Assembly: GCF_017355785.1 (NCBI RefSeq)
Contig: NZ_JAFEWE010000013.1
Location: 62,001-126,000, forward strand
Origin: Desertivirga arenae
GTDB taxonomy: Bacteria > Bacteroidota > Bacteroidia > Sphingobacteriales > Sphingobacteriaceae
DNA: 64,000 nt
Reading direction: 5' to 3'
Part shown: piece by piece, positions 32,097 through 41,972 of the stretch
Numbering within the stretch: position 1 is the first letter of the stretch
How the letters are laid out: each line of letters starts with the position of its first letter
Position numbers and translations under genes: made by a program
The notes under the pieces: generated by a model
Databases searched by the model: none
What the model was told of the DNA's origin: nothing
What the model saw: only the letters and a program-made list of their open reading frames with translations

Positions 32097-33305
32097 CTAA
32101 TTACTATTATGAGGATCGTAATGGTAAACCACTGTGTAAGCGGCGTTCTGCTGTTTTACCGAGAGCTGTCCGATTTTAAGGTTAGCTGCCTGAGGGGTTG
32201 GTTCGCATATCGAATAATGGGTACCCTGATAGATAATGGAATTTGCTGTGGGCTTGTCAAATGCTACTGCAACAGTTATATGGGTAGGGTACAGGAGCGC
32301 AATCATTGGAAGATTGTATAGCTCTTTTACGAGATAGAAGAATAAAGCGGCCCTGTCATCACAATCACTATATTCTGAGAATAGTGTCTGTTCCGGCGAA
32401 AATCTTTTTTCTTTACCAAATAGTTGGTTATCATCCTGATAAAGGAATGCGTACCGGGTAAAGTTCATCAGATATTCAATTCCCTTTTTTTGATTTTTCC
32501 CTTCTAAAGCTTTCTTTAGCACTGGAATTAAAGATCCGTAGGTTTCATGACTTAAGGGAATATTGAAATAGGTTGCGAAATCTACTACAGGATAGTTAGC
32601 AAAAATATTTTGCACTTCAGGGTTAACCTTCACTTTGAAGTGATATACCTTTTGTTTGTAGCTGAACTTGATGTCCTTCTCGGAATAGTCCTCCGGTTTA
32701 AATTCAGGCATACGAGTAACCTTATATGAAAACTCATTTTTAGCTCCAGGAACATCTATCTTCACTGGGATAGCTACCTCTTTGCTAAAATCAAACTTCC
32801 CATAATCGTGGTAGTTTAAGCACATGTACTTGTTTCCGGCCACAGTAAAGAAAGGGATATCCATGATATCTTCAGCGTTCCTGACATAAAATATTATCTT
32901 ATGATTGGCAATTGCAAGACGGGCATCGTAGCCCGAGTGTGTAAGAAGGAACCATTTGTAGAGGGTGTATCTAAAATAGTTTTCTTTTTTCGGTGCGATC
33001 TGCTGCGCTGTTTTTCTAACAAGCTGGTAGTATAACCAGTCATTTAAATTATGGGTTTCTTTGTAGTTCAAAAGAGAACTAAGCAAAGCCTGGTAGTCAG
33101 TCCTCTTTATCTGATCATAAAATTTATGGACAGCTTTATCGCCAGGAACACTATCGGTTTGGATGATAGCAGACTCAGGTACCCTTAAGTTTACTGTACC
33201 CTCGTAAAATTCGAAGCTATACCCCTGATACTGTTCCTGGGCTTTCAACTGTCCCACAAAAATGACCAGGAAAGCAAAGTAAATCAATTTTACCAGCCTT
33301 CTCAT
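32097..33305 (-). CDS. Transglutaminase-like exported protein
   Basis: A 402-aa protein with a signal peptide (MRRLVKLIYFAFLVIFVGQLKAQ). Its C-terminal third looks like a papain/transglutaminase-type core: Cys in EYSDCDDRAALFFYL, His in YPTHITVAVAF and an acidic residue in SICEPTP. The N-terminal 230 residues are beta-rich and not recognised. The Cys-His-Glu pattern suggests a cysteine protease or transglutaminase-like activity in the periplasm; the substrate is unknown. A -7-like box TAAGTTTA (33310-33317) lies 4 nt before the ATG, which implies a leaderless mRNA. Confidence 0.65.
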   Translation of the reverse strand: MRRLVKLIYFAFLVIFVGQLKAQEQYQGYSFEFYEGTVNLRVPESAIIQTDSVPGDKAVHKFYDQIKRTDYQALLSSLLNYKETHNLNDWLYYQLVRKTAQQIAPKKENYFRYTLYKWFLLTHSGYDARLAIANHKIIFYVRNAEDIMDIPFFTVAGNKYMCLNYHDYGKFDFSKEVAIPVKIDVPGAKNEFSYKVTRMPEFKPEDYSEKDIKFSYKQKVYHFKVKVNPEVQNIFANYPVVDFATYFNIPLSHETYGSLIPVLKKALEGKNQKKGIEYLMNFTRYAFLYQDDNQLFGKEKRFSPEQTLFSEYSDCDDRAALFFYLVKELYNLPMIALLYPTHITVAVAFDKPTANSIIYQGTHYSICEPTPQAANLKIGQLSVKQQNAAYTVVYHYDPHNSN

Positions 33306-33309
33306 ACTG

Positions 33310-33317
33310 TAAACTTA
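33310..33317 (-). promoter_or_regulatory. -7-like box of the transglutaminase-like gene
   Basis: The minus strand reads TAAGTTTA (one mismatch to TAnnTTTG), 4 nt from the ATG at 33305. Confidence 0.35.
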
Positions 33318-33467
33318 ATATTTATTTTACATTGAATTAATATTATTTAAACGTAAGAATGGGAGGGCTTGTTTCAGAAGCTTAGAAACTTAATATTGTT
33401 GGTAAAACTAAATGTTAATTTAATATTAGAAAGATTGGAGGTCTGGAAGTGATAGAGGATAGGTTAT

Positions 33468-33502
33468 AAAACAAAGCCCCGCTAGGGGCGGGGCTTTGTT
33501 TT
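33468..33502 (-). terminator. Terminator after lspA
   Basis: A perfect 15-bp stem, AAAACAAAGCCCCGC (33468-33482) with its complement (33488-33502), 5-nt loop. The stem overlaps the lspA stop codon, and the minus-strand tail is T-rich. Confidence 0.9.
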
Positions 33503-34151
33503 ATTCTTCTATAATTTCGCTGTGGGGATAACTTTCTTCTACTTTCTCTTCCTTGAAATATCTTTTCTGCCATATGAGTATTGCAATAACACCTATGGAA
33601 ATGGCGGCATCTGCAATATTAAATACTGGCCGGAAGAAAATAAACTCCTCATTCTGCCAAATAGGAAACCACGAAGGAAAAGTGCCCTGTACCAATGGAA
33701 AATAGAACATGTCGACAACTTTACCCTGGAAAATCCCCGCATAACCACCTTGTTCCGGAAGAAGCTTTGCAGGTTGAAAATAAGAACTCTCACTAAATAA
33801 GATCCCGTAGAAGGTGGAATCAATTATGTTTCCCAGTGCACCAGCAAAGATTAATGCGACATTTAATATTAGGCCACGATGATACTTCTTCTTAATAAGA
33901 TAAACTACACCGTATCCTATAAGGGAAACTGCAACGATGCGAAACAGTGTAAGAGCGAGTTTTCCTGCAACACCTCCAAACTCCATTCCGAACGCCATTC
34001 CGTTATTCTCTGTAAAATGTATCATACCCCTATCGCCAAGGAATTTGAATTCCTGACCAAGGGTCATGTTTAGTTTTATCCAGATCTTTAAGGCCTGGTC
34101 TGCTAGTAGTATTAAAATAATAGCCAATACAGGCTTGGTATATGCTTTCAT
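33501..34151 (-). CDS. lspA: Lipoprotein signal peptidase (signal peptidase II)
   Basis: A 216-aa inner-membrane aspartyl protease that removes signal peptides from prolipoproteins, here needed for the many lipoproteins. Four transmembrane helices are visible. The conserved blocks are FTENNGMAFG, GALGNIIDS (catalytic D111) and FNIADAAISIG (catalytic D181). A long insert between the two catalytic helices (about 115-172) and an acidic C-tail make it longer than the 160-170 aa Proteobacterial enzyme. Its start overlaps the upstream traR/dksA-like stop by 1 nt (TAATG), so ileS, the dksA-like gene and lspA form one operon. Confidence 0.93.
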   Translation of the reverse strand: MKAYTKPVLAIILILLADQALKIWIKLNMTLGQEFKFLGDRGMIHFTENNGMAFGMEFGGVAGKLALTLFRIVAVSLIGYGVVYLIKKKYHRGLILNVALIFAGALGNIIDSTFYGILFSESSYFQPAKLLPEQGGYAGIFQGKVVDMFYFPLVQGTFPSWFPIWQNEEFIFFRPVFNIADAAISIGVIAILIWQKRYFKEEKVEESYPHSEIIEE

Positions 34152-34534
34152 TAAGATTGCTTCAGTTTTGCTTCCATACTCAAGGTAGTATGAGGTACAG
34201 CTCTTAGACGTTCTTTAGGGATTAACTTACCTGTTTCGCGGCAAAGTCCGTAAGTCTTATTTTCAATACGTACTAAAGCTCCTTCGAGGTTTTCGATAAA
34301 CTTCTTTTGACGTGCAGCTAATTGATTAGTCTGCTCCTTTTCAAGTGTTGCAGAGCCATCCTCGAGGGTTTTATAAGTTCCCGCCGTATCATCAGTTCCA
34401 TTTAAACTAGGATTACTTAATGATTGGGTAAGTGCGTTTAACTCTTCTTTAGCTATGCGAATCTTCTCTAAAATAAGTTCCTTAAATTCTTGTAGTTCTA
34501 CGTCTGAGTACCTTGTTTTCTCGTTATTTTCCAT
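34151..34534 (-). CDS. TraR/DksA-family protein with degenerate zinc finger
   Basis: A 127-aa protein of the TraR/DksA family, which binds the RNA polymerase secondary channel. The N-terminal coiled coil spans about residues 10-90. The C-terminal block YGLCRETGKLIPKERLRAVP keeps the family layout but has only one Cys, so the four-Cys zinc site is lost. It sits between ileS (1 nt upstream) and lspA (1-nt overlap), a fixed arrangement that I associate with Bacteroidota. A regulatory role is inferred from the family only. Confidence 0.82.
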   Translation of the reverse strand: MENNEKTRYSDVELQEFKELILEKIRIAKEELNALTQSLSNPSLNGTDDTAGTYKTLEDGSATLEKEQTNQLAARQKKFIENLEGALVRIENKTYGLCRETGKLIPKERLRAVPHTTLSMEAKLKQS

Positions 34535-34535
34535 A

Positions 34536-37500
34536 TTAAGCTTTTGTAAGAGTTACTAAAAATTCCTGCTCGTCGATTTCTATACTATCACCTTCCGATA
34601 GATCTTTATCTAAATTGAATGAAGCTGCCAGAATTTCGGCGCTAATATATGATAAATTCGCTTGTACAGCTTCTGCTATGTAAGGGTGTTCAATTATCCT
34701 CACATTGATCTTGTCTGTTACTTCAAAGCCTTTATCTTTTCTCAGATTTTGAATCCGATTGATCAATTCGCGGGAAATTCCTTCCTGCTTCAATTCGTTA
34801 GTTACCGTAACATCTAAAGCAACGGTTAGTTTTCCCATATTTGTTACCTGCCATCCGGGAACGTCTTCCGCGATAATCTCTACATCATCAATCGAGATTG
34901 TTAAACTGAACTCATCCTTACTAAAATTAACAATACCTTCTTTCTCAAACTCAGCAAGGTCTTGCTGTGACAGGTTCGTGATGAAAGCAGCAACATCCTT
35001 CATGTTTTTCCCTGCTTTCGCACCTAATGCTTTAAAATTAGGCTTAACCTTCTTTTTAATGATACCAGAAGTGTCGTTAATATAATCAATGTTTTTAATA
35101 TTGGTCTCAGAAAGGATTAATTCCTTCACTTTTTCAACTTTTTCTTGAAAACTGCTATCTAAAACCGGTAGTAAGATCTTATTAAGTGGTTGACGTACAT
35201 TAATTCCAACCTTTTTGCGCAGTGACAGTATCATGGAAGAAATATCCTGAGCTAAAGCCATACGTTCTTCCAGATCTTTATCAACTAATTCGGGATGGTA
35301 GGATGGAAAGTCGGACAAATGAATTGATTCCGCGCCATCTTTCTTAGTAATATTATTCAAATCAAGGAACAATCGCTCGCTAAAGAATGGAGCCACTGGT
35401 GACATTAACTTAGCTATAGTTGAAAGACAGGTATAGAGTGTCTGGTAAGCTGAAATCTTATCACTGCTATAGTCTCCTTTCCAGAAACGACGACGACAAA
35501 GCCTCACATACCAGTTACTCAAGTGCTCATCTACAAATTCCTGGATAGCCCTGGCTGCACGAGTCGGCTCGAACTCTCCATAGAACCCGTCAACTTCCTG
35601 TGATAGCGTATTCAGCAACGAGATTATCCAACGGTCTATCTCTGGTCTTTCAGCCAAAGGAATTTCTGCTTCCTGATACTTAAAGCTATCGATGTTAGCA
35701 TAAAGTGCGAAGAAAGCATAAGTGTTATAAAGGGTTCCAAAGAACTTCCTGCGTACCTCGTCTAAGCCTTCGATGTTGAATTTCAGATTATCCCAAGGAG
35801 ATGCATTACTGATCATATACCAGCGGGTGGCATCGGCACTATATTTATCAATAGTTTCAAACGGGTCGACAGCATTACCTAAACGCTTAGACATTTTATT
35901 GCCGTTTTTATCTAATACAAGTCCGTTCGATACCACATTTTTAAATGCTACTGAGTCATTAAGCATGACTGCAATAGCATGAAGCGTGAAGAACCATCCG
36001 CGCGTTTGGTCAACACCCTCGGCGATGAAATCTGCAGGATAAGCATTCTGGAATCTATCCTGATTTTCGAAAGGGAAATGCCATTGAGCATAAGGCATCG
36101 CTCCGGAATCAAACCACACGTCGATAAGGTCTGGTTCACGAAGCATCTTTTTACCGGTAGACGAAATTATGATCACATCATCTACATAAGGCCGGTGTAA
36201 GTCAAAATTGCCTTCTGTAATCTGAAGGATCTGAGCTTGTGCTTTATCTAATTCTTCCTGATCCAGTAAACCGCTGTCAACAGCTTCGATGATCTTTTCT
36301 TTGAGTTCCTGGATTGAACCGATGCAAATTTCTTCAGCACTGTCTTCTGTTCTCCAGATAGGAAGCGGAGTACCCCAATATCTTGAACGGGAAAGGTTCC
36401 AGTCTACGAGGTTCTCCAACCAGTTGCCAAAGCGTCCGGTACCTGTAGCCTCAGGTTTCCAGTTTATTGTTTTGTTTAGTTCAACGAGTCGGTCTTTTAC
36501 TGCAGTGGTCTTGATGAACCAGCTATCAAGGGGGTAGTAGAGCACCGGCTTATCCGTTCTCCAGCAATGAGGATAACTGTGTTCATATTTTTTCACATCG
36601 AACGCTTTATTTTCCTCTTTAAGCTTGATGGCAATCAGAACATCGGTAGGTTTAAACTCTTTATCTCCCGCAATTTCTGCGGAATAGTATTCCTCTTTTA
36701 CAAAACGGCCAGCAAAATCAGTTACTTCATCTACAAATTTTCCCTGACGATTAACCAGAGGATGTTGTCTGCCTTCGGCATCAGTTACAACCACTGCAGG
36801 AACTCCTGCAGCTTTTGCAGCTCTAAAGTCATCTGCACCGAAAGTAGGAGCAATATGAACAATTCCTGTTCCGTCTTCCGTGGTAACGAAGTCGCCGGGA
36901 ATTACACGAAAGCCATTTGATTCAAGCTCTTCATTTGTTACATACGGCAGAAGCTGGTGATAGCGAAGGCCAACCAGGTCAGCGCCACTGAATTCAGCCG
37001 CTATTTCCCAGGGAATCAGTTTGTCTCCTGCTTTGTATTCCTGGAAAGAAGCATTCTGTGCATCAGGTTTGAAATGTTTAGATACAAGGTCTTTTGCCAA
37101 TACAACGCTCACTGGTGCGTAGGTGTATTGATTGAATGTCCTGACCTTGACGTATGGAATATTATTACCTACTGCAAGGGCACTATTTGACGGAAGCGTC
37201 CAGGGTGTAGTAGTCCAGGCCAAAATAGCTGTATCCTCCAATTCGTTCTGGAAGAGAACAGGCATTAGTGGGTGTATCTGGTCTTTTTTGACTCTGAATT
37301 GGGCAACGATTGTTGTATCTTTTACGTTCCGGTATGTGCCCGGTTGATTAAGTTCGTGAGAACTTAATCCAGTTCCTGCAGCAGGTGAAAAAGGTTGGAT
37401 TGTATAACCCTTATATAAATAGCCTTTTTTATAAAGCTCTTTTAATATCCACCATAATGTCTCGATGTAATCGTTCTCGTAAGTAATGTATGGATTTTCC

Positions 37501-37928
37501 AAATCTACCCAATACCCCATTTTTTCAGTCAGATCATTCCATACATCAGTAAATTTCATTACTTCCCTACGACAGGCAGCGTTATATTCTTCCACCGAGA
37601 TCTTCTTTCCGATATCATCCTTGACTATTCCCAGTGTCTTTTCTACTGCTAGTTCGATAGGGAGGCCATGAGTATCCCAACCTCCTTTACGTTCTACACG
37701 AAACCCTTTTAAGGTCTTGTAGCGGCAGAAGATGTCTTTAATTGTTCTGGCCATAACGTGGTGAATGCCAGGCATTCCGTTGGCTGATGGAGGGCCTTCG
37801 TAAAATGTATATGGTTTAGAAGCCGGACGGTTGGTAATACTTTTTTCGAAGATATTATTGTTCTTCCAGTATTCCAGGATCTCCTTGCCGGTTTCAGATA
37901 AGTTAAGTTGTTTATATTCTTTGTACAT
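34536..37928 (-). CDS. ileS: Isoleucyl-tRNA synthetase
   Basis: A 1130-aa class I synthetase that charges tRNA-Ile and edits valine. The HIGH-type signature is GIHH (54-57) in PSANGMPGIHHVMAR; KMSKS is KMSKR in NGNKMSKRLGNAVDP. The CP1 editing domain (TTPWTLPSNSALAVG) and a long C-terminal anticodon region are present. The GMPGIHH form and large size place it with the type 2 (eukaryote-like) IleRS found in Bacteroidota, often associated with mupirocin tolerance (family knowledge). ATG 37928 is chosen over 37943 because it begins MYKEYKQLNLSE. First gene of the ileS-dksA-like-lspA operon. Confidence 0.96.
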   Translation of the reverse strand: MYKEYKQLNLSETGKEILEYWKNNNIFEKSITNRPASKPYTFYEGPPSANGMPGIHHVMARTIKDIFCRYKTLKGFRVERKGGWDTHGLPIELAVEKTLGIVKDDIGKKISVEEYNAACRREVMKFTDVWNDLTEKMGYWVDLENPYITYENDYIETLWWILKELYKKGYLYKGYTIQPFSPAAGTGLSSHELNQPGTYRNVKDTTIVAQFRVKKDQIHPLMPVLFQNELEDTAILAWTTTPWTLPSNSALAVGNNIPYVKVRTFNQYTYAPVSVVLAKDLVSKHFKPDAQNASFQEYKAGDKLIPWEIAAEFSGADLVGLRYHQLLPYVTNEELESNGFRVIPGDFVTTEDGTGIVHIAPTFGADDFRAAKAAGVPAVVVTDAEGRQHPLVNRQGKFVDEVTDFAGRFVKEEYYSAEIAGDKEFKPTDVLIAIKLKEENKAFDVKKYEHSYPHCWRTDKPVLYYPLDSWFIKTTAVKDRLVELNKTINWKPEATGTGRFGNWLENLVDWNLSRSRYWGTPLPIWRTEDSAEEICIGSIQELKEKIIEAVDSGLLDQEELDKAQAQILQITEGNFDLHRPYVDDVIIISSTGKKMLREPDLIDVWFDSGAMPYAQWHFPFENQDRFQNAYPADFIAEGVDQTRGWFFTLHAIAVMLNDSVAFKNVVSNGLVLDKNGNKMSKRLGNAVDPFETIDKYSADATRWYMISNASPWDNLKFNIEGLDEVRRKFFGTLYNTYAFFALYANIDSFKYQEAEIPLAERPEIDRWIISLLNTLSQEVDGFYGEFEPTRAARAIQEFVDEHLSNWYVRLCRRRFWKGDYSSDKISAYQTLYTCLSTIAKLMSPVAPFFSERLFLDLNNITKKDGAESIHLSDFPSYHPELVDKDLEERMALAQDISSMILSLRKKVGINVRQPLNKILLPVLDSSFQEKVEKVKELILSETNIKNIDYINDTSGIIKKKVKPNFKALGAKAGKNMKDVAAFITNLSQQDLAEFEKEGIVNFSKDEFSLTISIDDVEIIAEDVPGWQVTNMGKLTVALDVTVTNELKQEGISRELINRIQNLRKDKGFEVTDKINVRIIEHPYIAEAVQANLSYISAEILAASFNLDKDLSEGDSIEIDEQEFLVTLTKA

Positions 37929-37956
37929 CAGGATTTTAAACAAATTTTTAAGGCTG

Positions 37957-37964
37957 CAAATTTA
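37957..37964 (-). promoter_or_regulatory. -7 promoter box of ileS operon
   Basis: The minus strand reads TAAATTTG, an exact TAnnTTTG match, 28 nt from the ileS start. Confidence 0.55.
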
Positions 37965-38144
37965 GGGATTTGAAATGATAAATATCGGTCTTTTAAGTTT
38001 GCTGTATTCTACTAATAAGACTATGTGTATAATTTAGTATACAAGAGCTTTGAGTAATAATGCTTATTCTAGTATTCTAAGTCATGGCTTGATTTTAGCG
38101 CTGTATTATGTCAACTGTAAATTTTCTTAACTGTAACTGTTTTT

Positions 38145-38423
38145 ATGAATAGATTTTTGAAAAGAGGCTTGCTTTCGCTGGTGGCGGGGATTGCTCTCAA
38201 TGTTGCCGGTTATCTAATGATGGAACACAATCAACGCCATTACGGCTGGCTTATGATTGCTGGGGTTATCCTGTTCGGTCTTGGATTCATTCTTATCTTG
38301 TATAGCTTTATGAGAAAGGTGGAAGCTCAAGGGCTAATAGAAGAACGAGCAGAAGTGAAAGAAAAAAGAAAGAGATTTCGATTGGAATTAAAAAAGCCGA
38401 AGAAAGTATCTCCGGCTTCCTGA
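38145..38423 (+). CDS. Small membrane protein, unknown (92 aa)
   Basis: A 92-aa protein with two transmembrane helices (about 9-26 and 34-54, with a HYGW turn between) and a very basic cytosolic tail (KEKRKRFRLELKKPKK). No family recognised. It is convergent with the MMPL gene; a small stem (38394-38399 with 38413-38418) in its 3' end may act as terminator. Coding is supported by the clean topology and a spacer of over 200 bp upstream. Confidence 0.6.
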   Translation: MNRFLKRGLLSLVAGIALNVAGYLMMEHNQRHYGWLMIAGVILFGLGFILILYSFMRKVEAQGLIEERAEVKEKRKRFRLELKKPKKVSPAS

Positions 38424-38442
38424 TTCTTAGATTGAAAGGTGA

Positions 38443-40773
38443 CTATTCATTCTTAGCCAGGTGCTGACTTTTATTCTTAGCCAATCTTTTTTCAAGGCTT
38501 AATAGTAAAGCTGGCAGAAGCGTAAGATTTGAAATCAAGGCAACCATTAGGGTTATGGATAGTAATATTCCTAAAGCAACCGTTCCGCCAAATGTAGAAG
38601 CTGTAAAAATGCCAAATCCGAAAAAGAGTATCAAGGCAACATAGATCATACTGATACCTGTTTCAGCAATGGTATCAGAGACAAGTTTTGAAATACTGTG
38701 ATCAGAGACCTTCATTTCATGGCGGTACCGTGTTAGAAAGTAAATGGTTTGATCTGAGGCTATTCCAAAGGCGATGCTGTAAATAAGGATAGTTGAGGGC
38801 TTTAGAGGAATTCCGCTAAAACCCATGATTCCTGCAGTGATAACAAGCGGGATGATGTTTGGAATAAGAGAGATAAGAATCATTCGTACCCCCCTAAATA
38901 AGATCCACATTAGGATTGCTATTAAGCCAACAGCGATCAGCAAGCTATCTCTAAGGTTTTCTACCAGATAGTTAGTTCCTTTGACATAAATAATACTCGT
39001 TCCAGTGACGTCAACGGTATAGCGTTCCGGATTTAATATAGAATCAATTCGAGGTTTAATCTCATTGATCAACTCGTTCATTCTTTTAGAACCGACATCG
39101 GCCATTTGAAAACTGACCCTTGTTACCTGCCTGTTTTTATCTACAAAGCTCTTTAGAAGATTTCCATTGCCACCTGAATGAGCAGCATAGTTAAGGATAA
39201 AGTTCATCTCAAAGTCGGACGGAACCCTGTAAAAATCTTTATTACCCTCGTAGAAGGCTTGCGAAGAGAATTTCAGAACTTCAATAAGAGAAATTGGTCT
39301 TGAAAACTCAGGATAAGAGGCGATCATTTGCTGAAGTCTCTCTATTTTATTTACTACCGGCATTTTCATAACCCCATTTTTCCTCCTGGTGTCGACACTC
39401 ACTTCAAACGGCATTACTCCTTCAAAATTAGTATCGAAGAATTTGAGATCACGGTAAACAGGGTCATTTTGAGGGAGGTCATCTACAATGTATCCATTAA
39501 TATTGATTTTAGAAATACCATATATGGAGATGATAAGCAGTAAGACGGTAGTTAGGTAAACCCAATTTCTCCTGTTATGAACGAGGTGATCTACTAATTT
39601 CAGCAATTTTGTAAGGAAAGGAGTATCCAGATGCTTTACATGTTTTAAGTCTGGAGGAGGAAGATAGCTGAAGATAATTGGAATTAAGCATAAAGACATA
39701 AGCCAGGTAGTGAGAACGCTTATTGATGCTACAATACCAAATTGCATGAGTAGTTCACTCTTAGTGATATACAGAACCCCAAATCCGATAGCCGTGGTAA
39801 GGTTTGCAACGAAAGTGGTAATGGCAACCCGGGAAATGACAGTACGAAGTGCTTGTAGTTTATCCTGGTGTTTCCTGTATTCGCTATGATATTTGTTCAA
39901 TAAAAGGATGCTATTTGGAATGCCAATGACAACAATAAGCGGAGGGATTAATCCTGTAAGTAAAGTAATGTCGTATTTAAACAGAACTAGTATTCCAAGA
40001 CTCCAGACAACTCCGGCTATTACAACAAGGACAGGAAATATCACGGCATAAAAGGACCTAAAGAATATAAGTAGTATCAGGGCTGCCACCAGAATAGAAA
40101 GGCCAAGGAATAATGCGAATTCCTGAGAGACTTTTTTGCTGATTACGGTCCGGATATAAGGCAAGCCTGAATAATGAAGGCTAATGTTGTGTTTCTTACT
40201 GAAGGCTTGGCTCTTTGCAACAATAGCGTTGATTACTGGAATACGTTCTTTTGAGTTCAAAACCTTCCTGTCAAAGGTTATTGCCATCAAAGACGCATTA
40301 TTCTTGCTATTAAAAATTAATCCATCGTAAAAACTTTGATTATATAGTTTCTTTTTGAATGCCACCATCTCGGCATGAGATTTAAGAGGCTCTTTAGTAA
40401 GCGGCTCAAGACGGAATTTCTGGGCTAGCGTGTCTTTTTTTAATTCAAAAAGATTTCCGATGGAAAGAGTTTGCTGAATCCCATGCAATTGTTGGATATC
40501 CTTAGTAAGGTCCCTCCAATCGTTGAATGTTCGAAAATCATTCATCTTGGGAGACTGAACGCCAAGAACTAAAATGCTGCCGTCCTCTCCAAACCTGGCT
40601 TTAAACTGATTGTAAGTACTAAATGCACTATCTGTAAGTGGAAGAACTTTGCTACCCGAGAATGATAATTGAACCTTGCTAGCCTGCCATCCCATCAATA
40701 CAGAAATTCCAAGGAAGATGAGGAATACGGTTAAACGATTAGAAAGAACGAATTTTGAAAGTTTCTCCCACAT
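38443..40773 (-). CDS. MMPL/RND-superfamily transporter
   Basis: A 776-aa inner-membrane transporter with the RND/MMPL layout: TM1 (about 14-31), a large periplasmic loop, TM2-6 (about 220-370), TM7 near 400-420, a second loop and TM8-12 (about 620-765). The sterol-sensing-like blocks are present (GIPNSILLLNKYH; SIAFGIASDQTIYFLTRYRHE). Members of this HAE3-like group export hydrophobic compounds such as lipids or hopanoid-like molecules. The substrate is unknown and no partner genes adjoin. It has a consensus -7 box 36 nt upstream. Confidence 0.85.
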   Translation of the reverse strand: MWEKLSKFVLSNRLTVFLIFLGISVLMGWQASKVQLSFSGSKVLPLTDSAFSTYNQFKARFGEDGSILVLGVQSPKMNDFRTFNDWRDLTKDIQQLHGIQQTLSIGNLFELKKDTLAQKFRLEPLTKEPLKSHAEMVAFKKKLYNQSFYDGLIFNSKNNASLMAITFDRKVLNSKERIPVINAIVAKSQAFSKKHNISLHYSGLPYIRTVISKKVSQEFALFLGLSILVAALILLIFFRSFYAVIFPVLVVIAGVVWSLGILVLFKYDITLLTGLIPPLIVVIGIPNSILLLNKYHSEYRKHQDKLQALRTVISRVAITTFVANLTTAIGFGVLYITKSELLMQFGIVASISVLTTWLMSLCLIPIIFSYLPPPDLKHVKHLDTPFLTKLLKLVDHLVHNRRNWVYLTTVLLLIISIYGISKININGYIVDDLPQNDPVYRDLKFFDTNFEGVMPFEVSVDTRRKNGVMKMPVVNKIERLQQMIASYPEFSRPISLIEVLKFSSQAFYEGNKDFYRVPSDFEMNFILNYAAHSGGNGNLLKSFVDKNRQVTRVSFQMADVGSKRMNELINEIKPRIDSILNPERYTVDVTGTSIIYVKGTNYLVENLRDSLLIAVGLIAILMWILFRGVRMILISLIPNIIPLVITAGIMGFSGIPLKPSTILIYSIAFGIASDQTIYFLTRYRHEMKVSDHSISKLVSDTIAETGISMIYVALILFFGFGIFTASTFGGTVALGILLSITLMVALISNLTLLPALLLSLEKRLAKNKSQHLAKNE

Positions 40774-40808
40774 AGAATATCAACTGCTGCTTAAATTTTG
40801 TTGGGCAG

Positions 40809-40816
40809 CAAAACTA
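40809..40816 (-). promoter_or_regulatory. -7 promoter box of the MMPL gene
   Basis: The minus strand reads TAGTTTTG, an exact TAnnTTTG match. A second TATTTTTG occurs just upstream. Confidence 0.5.
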
Positions 40817-40957
40817 CAAAAATAAGTTTACCGAAATAGTTAGGGTATAGTCAGGCAATTTTAAGCTTCTTTATTTCTTATCATAAGACCTGGTTACAAA
40901 CGATTTATTAGATAAACTTTATCTTCGCTAATTCCTTTTAAGCTTTAAATAAGTACT

Positions 40958-41722
40958 ATGTCAATAGAGTCAGAAAGTGATTTGATTGCGATAAAAAAGG
41001 TAAGTGAGGCTGTGGCTAATACCTTACGCATGATGAGAGAATTCGCAAAACCAGGCATGTCTACCCTCGAGTTGGATGAGTATGGGGGGGAGCTGCTCAA
41101 GGAATACGGTGCAAAGTCTGCGCCCAATGTCACCTACGGTTTTCCTGGCTATACGTGTATCAGCATCAATAATGAGGTAGCGCATGGTATTCCTTCAGAC
41201 ACAAAAATCCTCAAAGATGGTGATCTCGTTAATATTGATGTTTCTGCTGAGCTTGACGGGTTTTTCTCCGATAATGGAGGATCTTTTATTCTCGGCGAAG
41301 ATGTTAATCACCTGTCCTCTTTAGTTGAGGCTTCAAAAGACATTCTGTACCAAGCGATCCATCAAATCAAAGGAGGCGTAAAAATCTCTGATATTGGACG
41401 ATTGATTGAGGCAGAAGCTAAAAAGAGAGGTCTTACTGTTATTAAAAACCTGGCGGGACATGGAATTGGAAGGAGCTTACATGAAGAGCCTCATGATATT
41501 TTATGCTACCCTGATCCTTTAAATAAAAACCGCTTTCGTAAGAATTCTGTCGTGGCAATTGAGACCTTTATTTCTACAAGAGCTACCTATGCTTATGAAA
41601 ATGCTGATGGTTGGACAATGGAAACAAAAGACGGAAGTTTTGTAGCACAGCATGAGCATACTATTTTGGTCACCGATGGTGTGCCTGTGATTTTGACTGA
41701 GGCTAATGCAATTTGGGATTAA
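40958..41722 (+). CDS. map: Type I methionine aminopeptidase
   Basis: A 254-aa metalloprotease that removes the initiator Met from nascent proteins. Metal ligands of the pita-bread fold are visible: D in VNIDVSAELDGFFSDNGG (two Asp), H in GHGIGRSLHEEP, E in IETFIS and E in QHEHTIL. It is a stand-alone gene, outside the secY-map ribosomal cluster, so it may be a second Map in this genome. The upstream region has the palindrome GATAAACTTTATC but no exact -7 box. Confidence 0.92.
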   Translation: MSIESESDLIAIKKVSEAVANTLRMMREFAKPGMSTLELDEYGGELLKEYGAKSAPNVTYGFPGYTCISINNEVAHGIPSDTKILKDGDLVNIDVSAELDGFFSDNGGSFILGEDVNHLSSLVEASKDILYQAIHQIKGGVKISDIGRLIEAEAKKRGLTVIKNLAGHGIGRSLHEEPHDILCYPDPLNKNRFRKNSVVAIETFISTRATYAYENADGWTMETKDGSFVAQHEHTILVTDGVPVILTEANAIWD

Positions 41723-41726
41723 CCAT

Positions 41727-41972
41727 TTAATTCCCTGAAAGATTATACCTTTCTATTTTTTCGGCGAGTTCCTGTAATAGTTCCCGGTCTAATTCTCCCG
41801 GATTTTTACAGATATGAAGAAATCCGTATTGATCTGGTTCGAAGCTTGCCACCAGCTTCTCTTCTTTAAATACCTCAAATTTACAGTGTTCATGTTCGTG
41901 GTGAACATAGTCTACTACTTCAAAATTCATGAGTTCGCTATTTTTTTTCACTTCTATTCTGATCCTATCCAT
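41727..41972 (-). CDS. Hypothetical small protein (81 aa)
   Basis: An 81-aa acidic protein with a His-rich segment (DYVHHEHEHCKFEV) and a C-terminal helix (DRELLQELAEKIERYNL). No named domain recognised. It is convergent with map, 4 nt between stops. The HHEHEHC cluster could bind metal, which is speculation. Confidence 0.6.
   Translation of the reverse strand: MDRIRIEVKKNSELMNFEVVDYVHHEHEHCKFEVFKEEKLVASFEPDQYGFLHICKNPGELDRELLQELAEKIERYNLSGN

Noticed and set aside
32109-32321. 70-codon plus-strand frame
   Set aside because: Lies antisense to the conserved Cys/His core of the transglutaminase-like gene.
34759-37347. Several plus-strand open frames of 60-120 codons
   Set aside because: All are antisense to ileS, whose motifs are intact.
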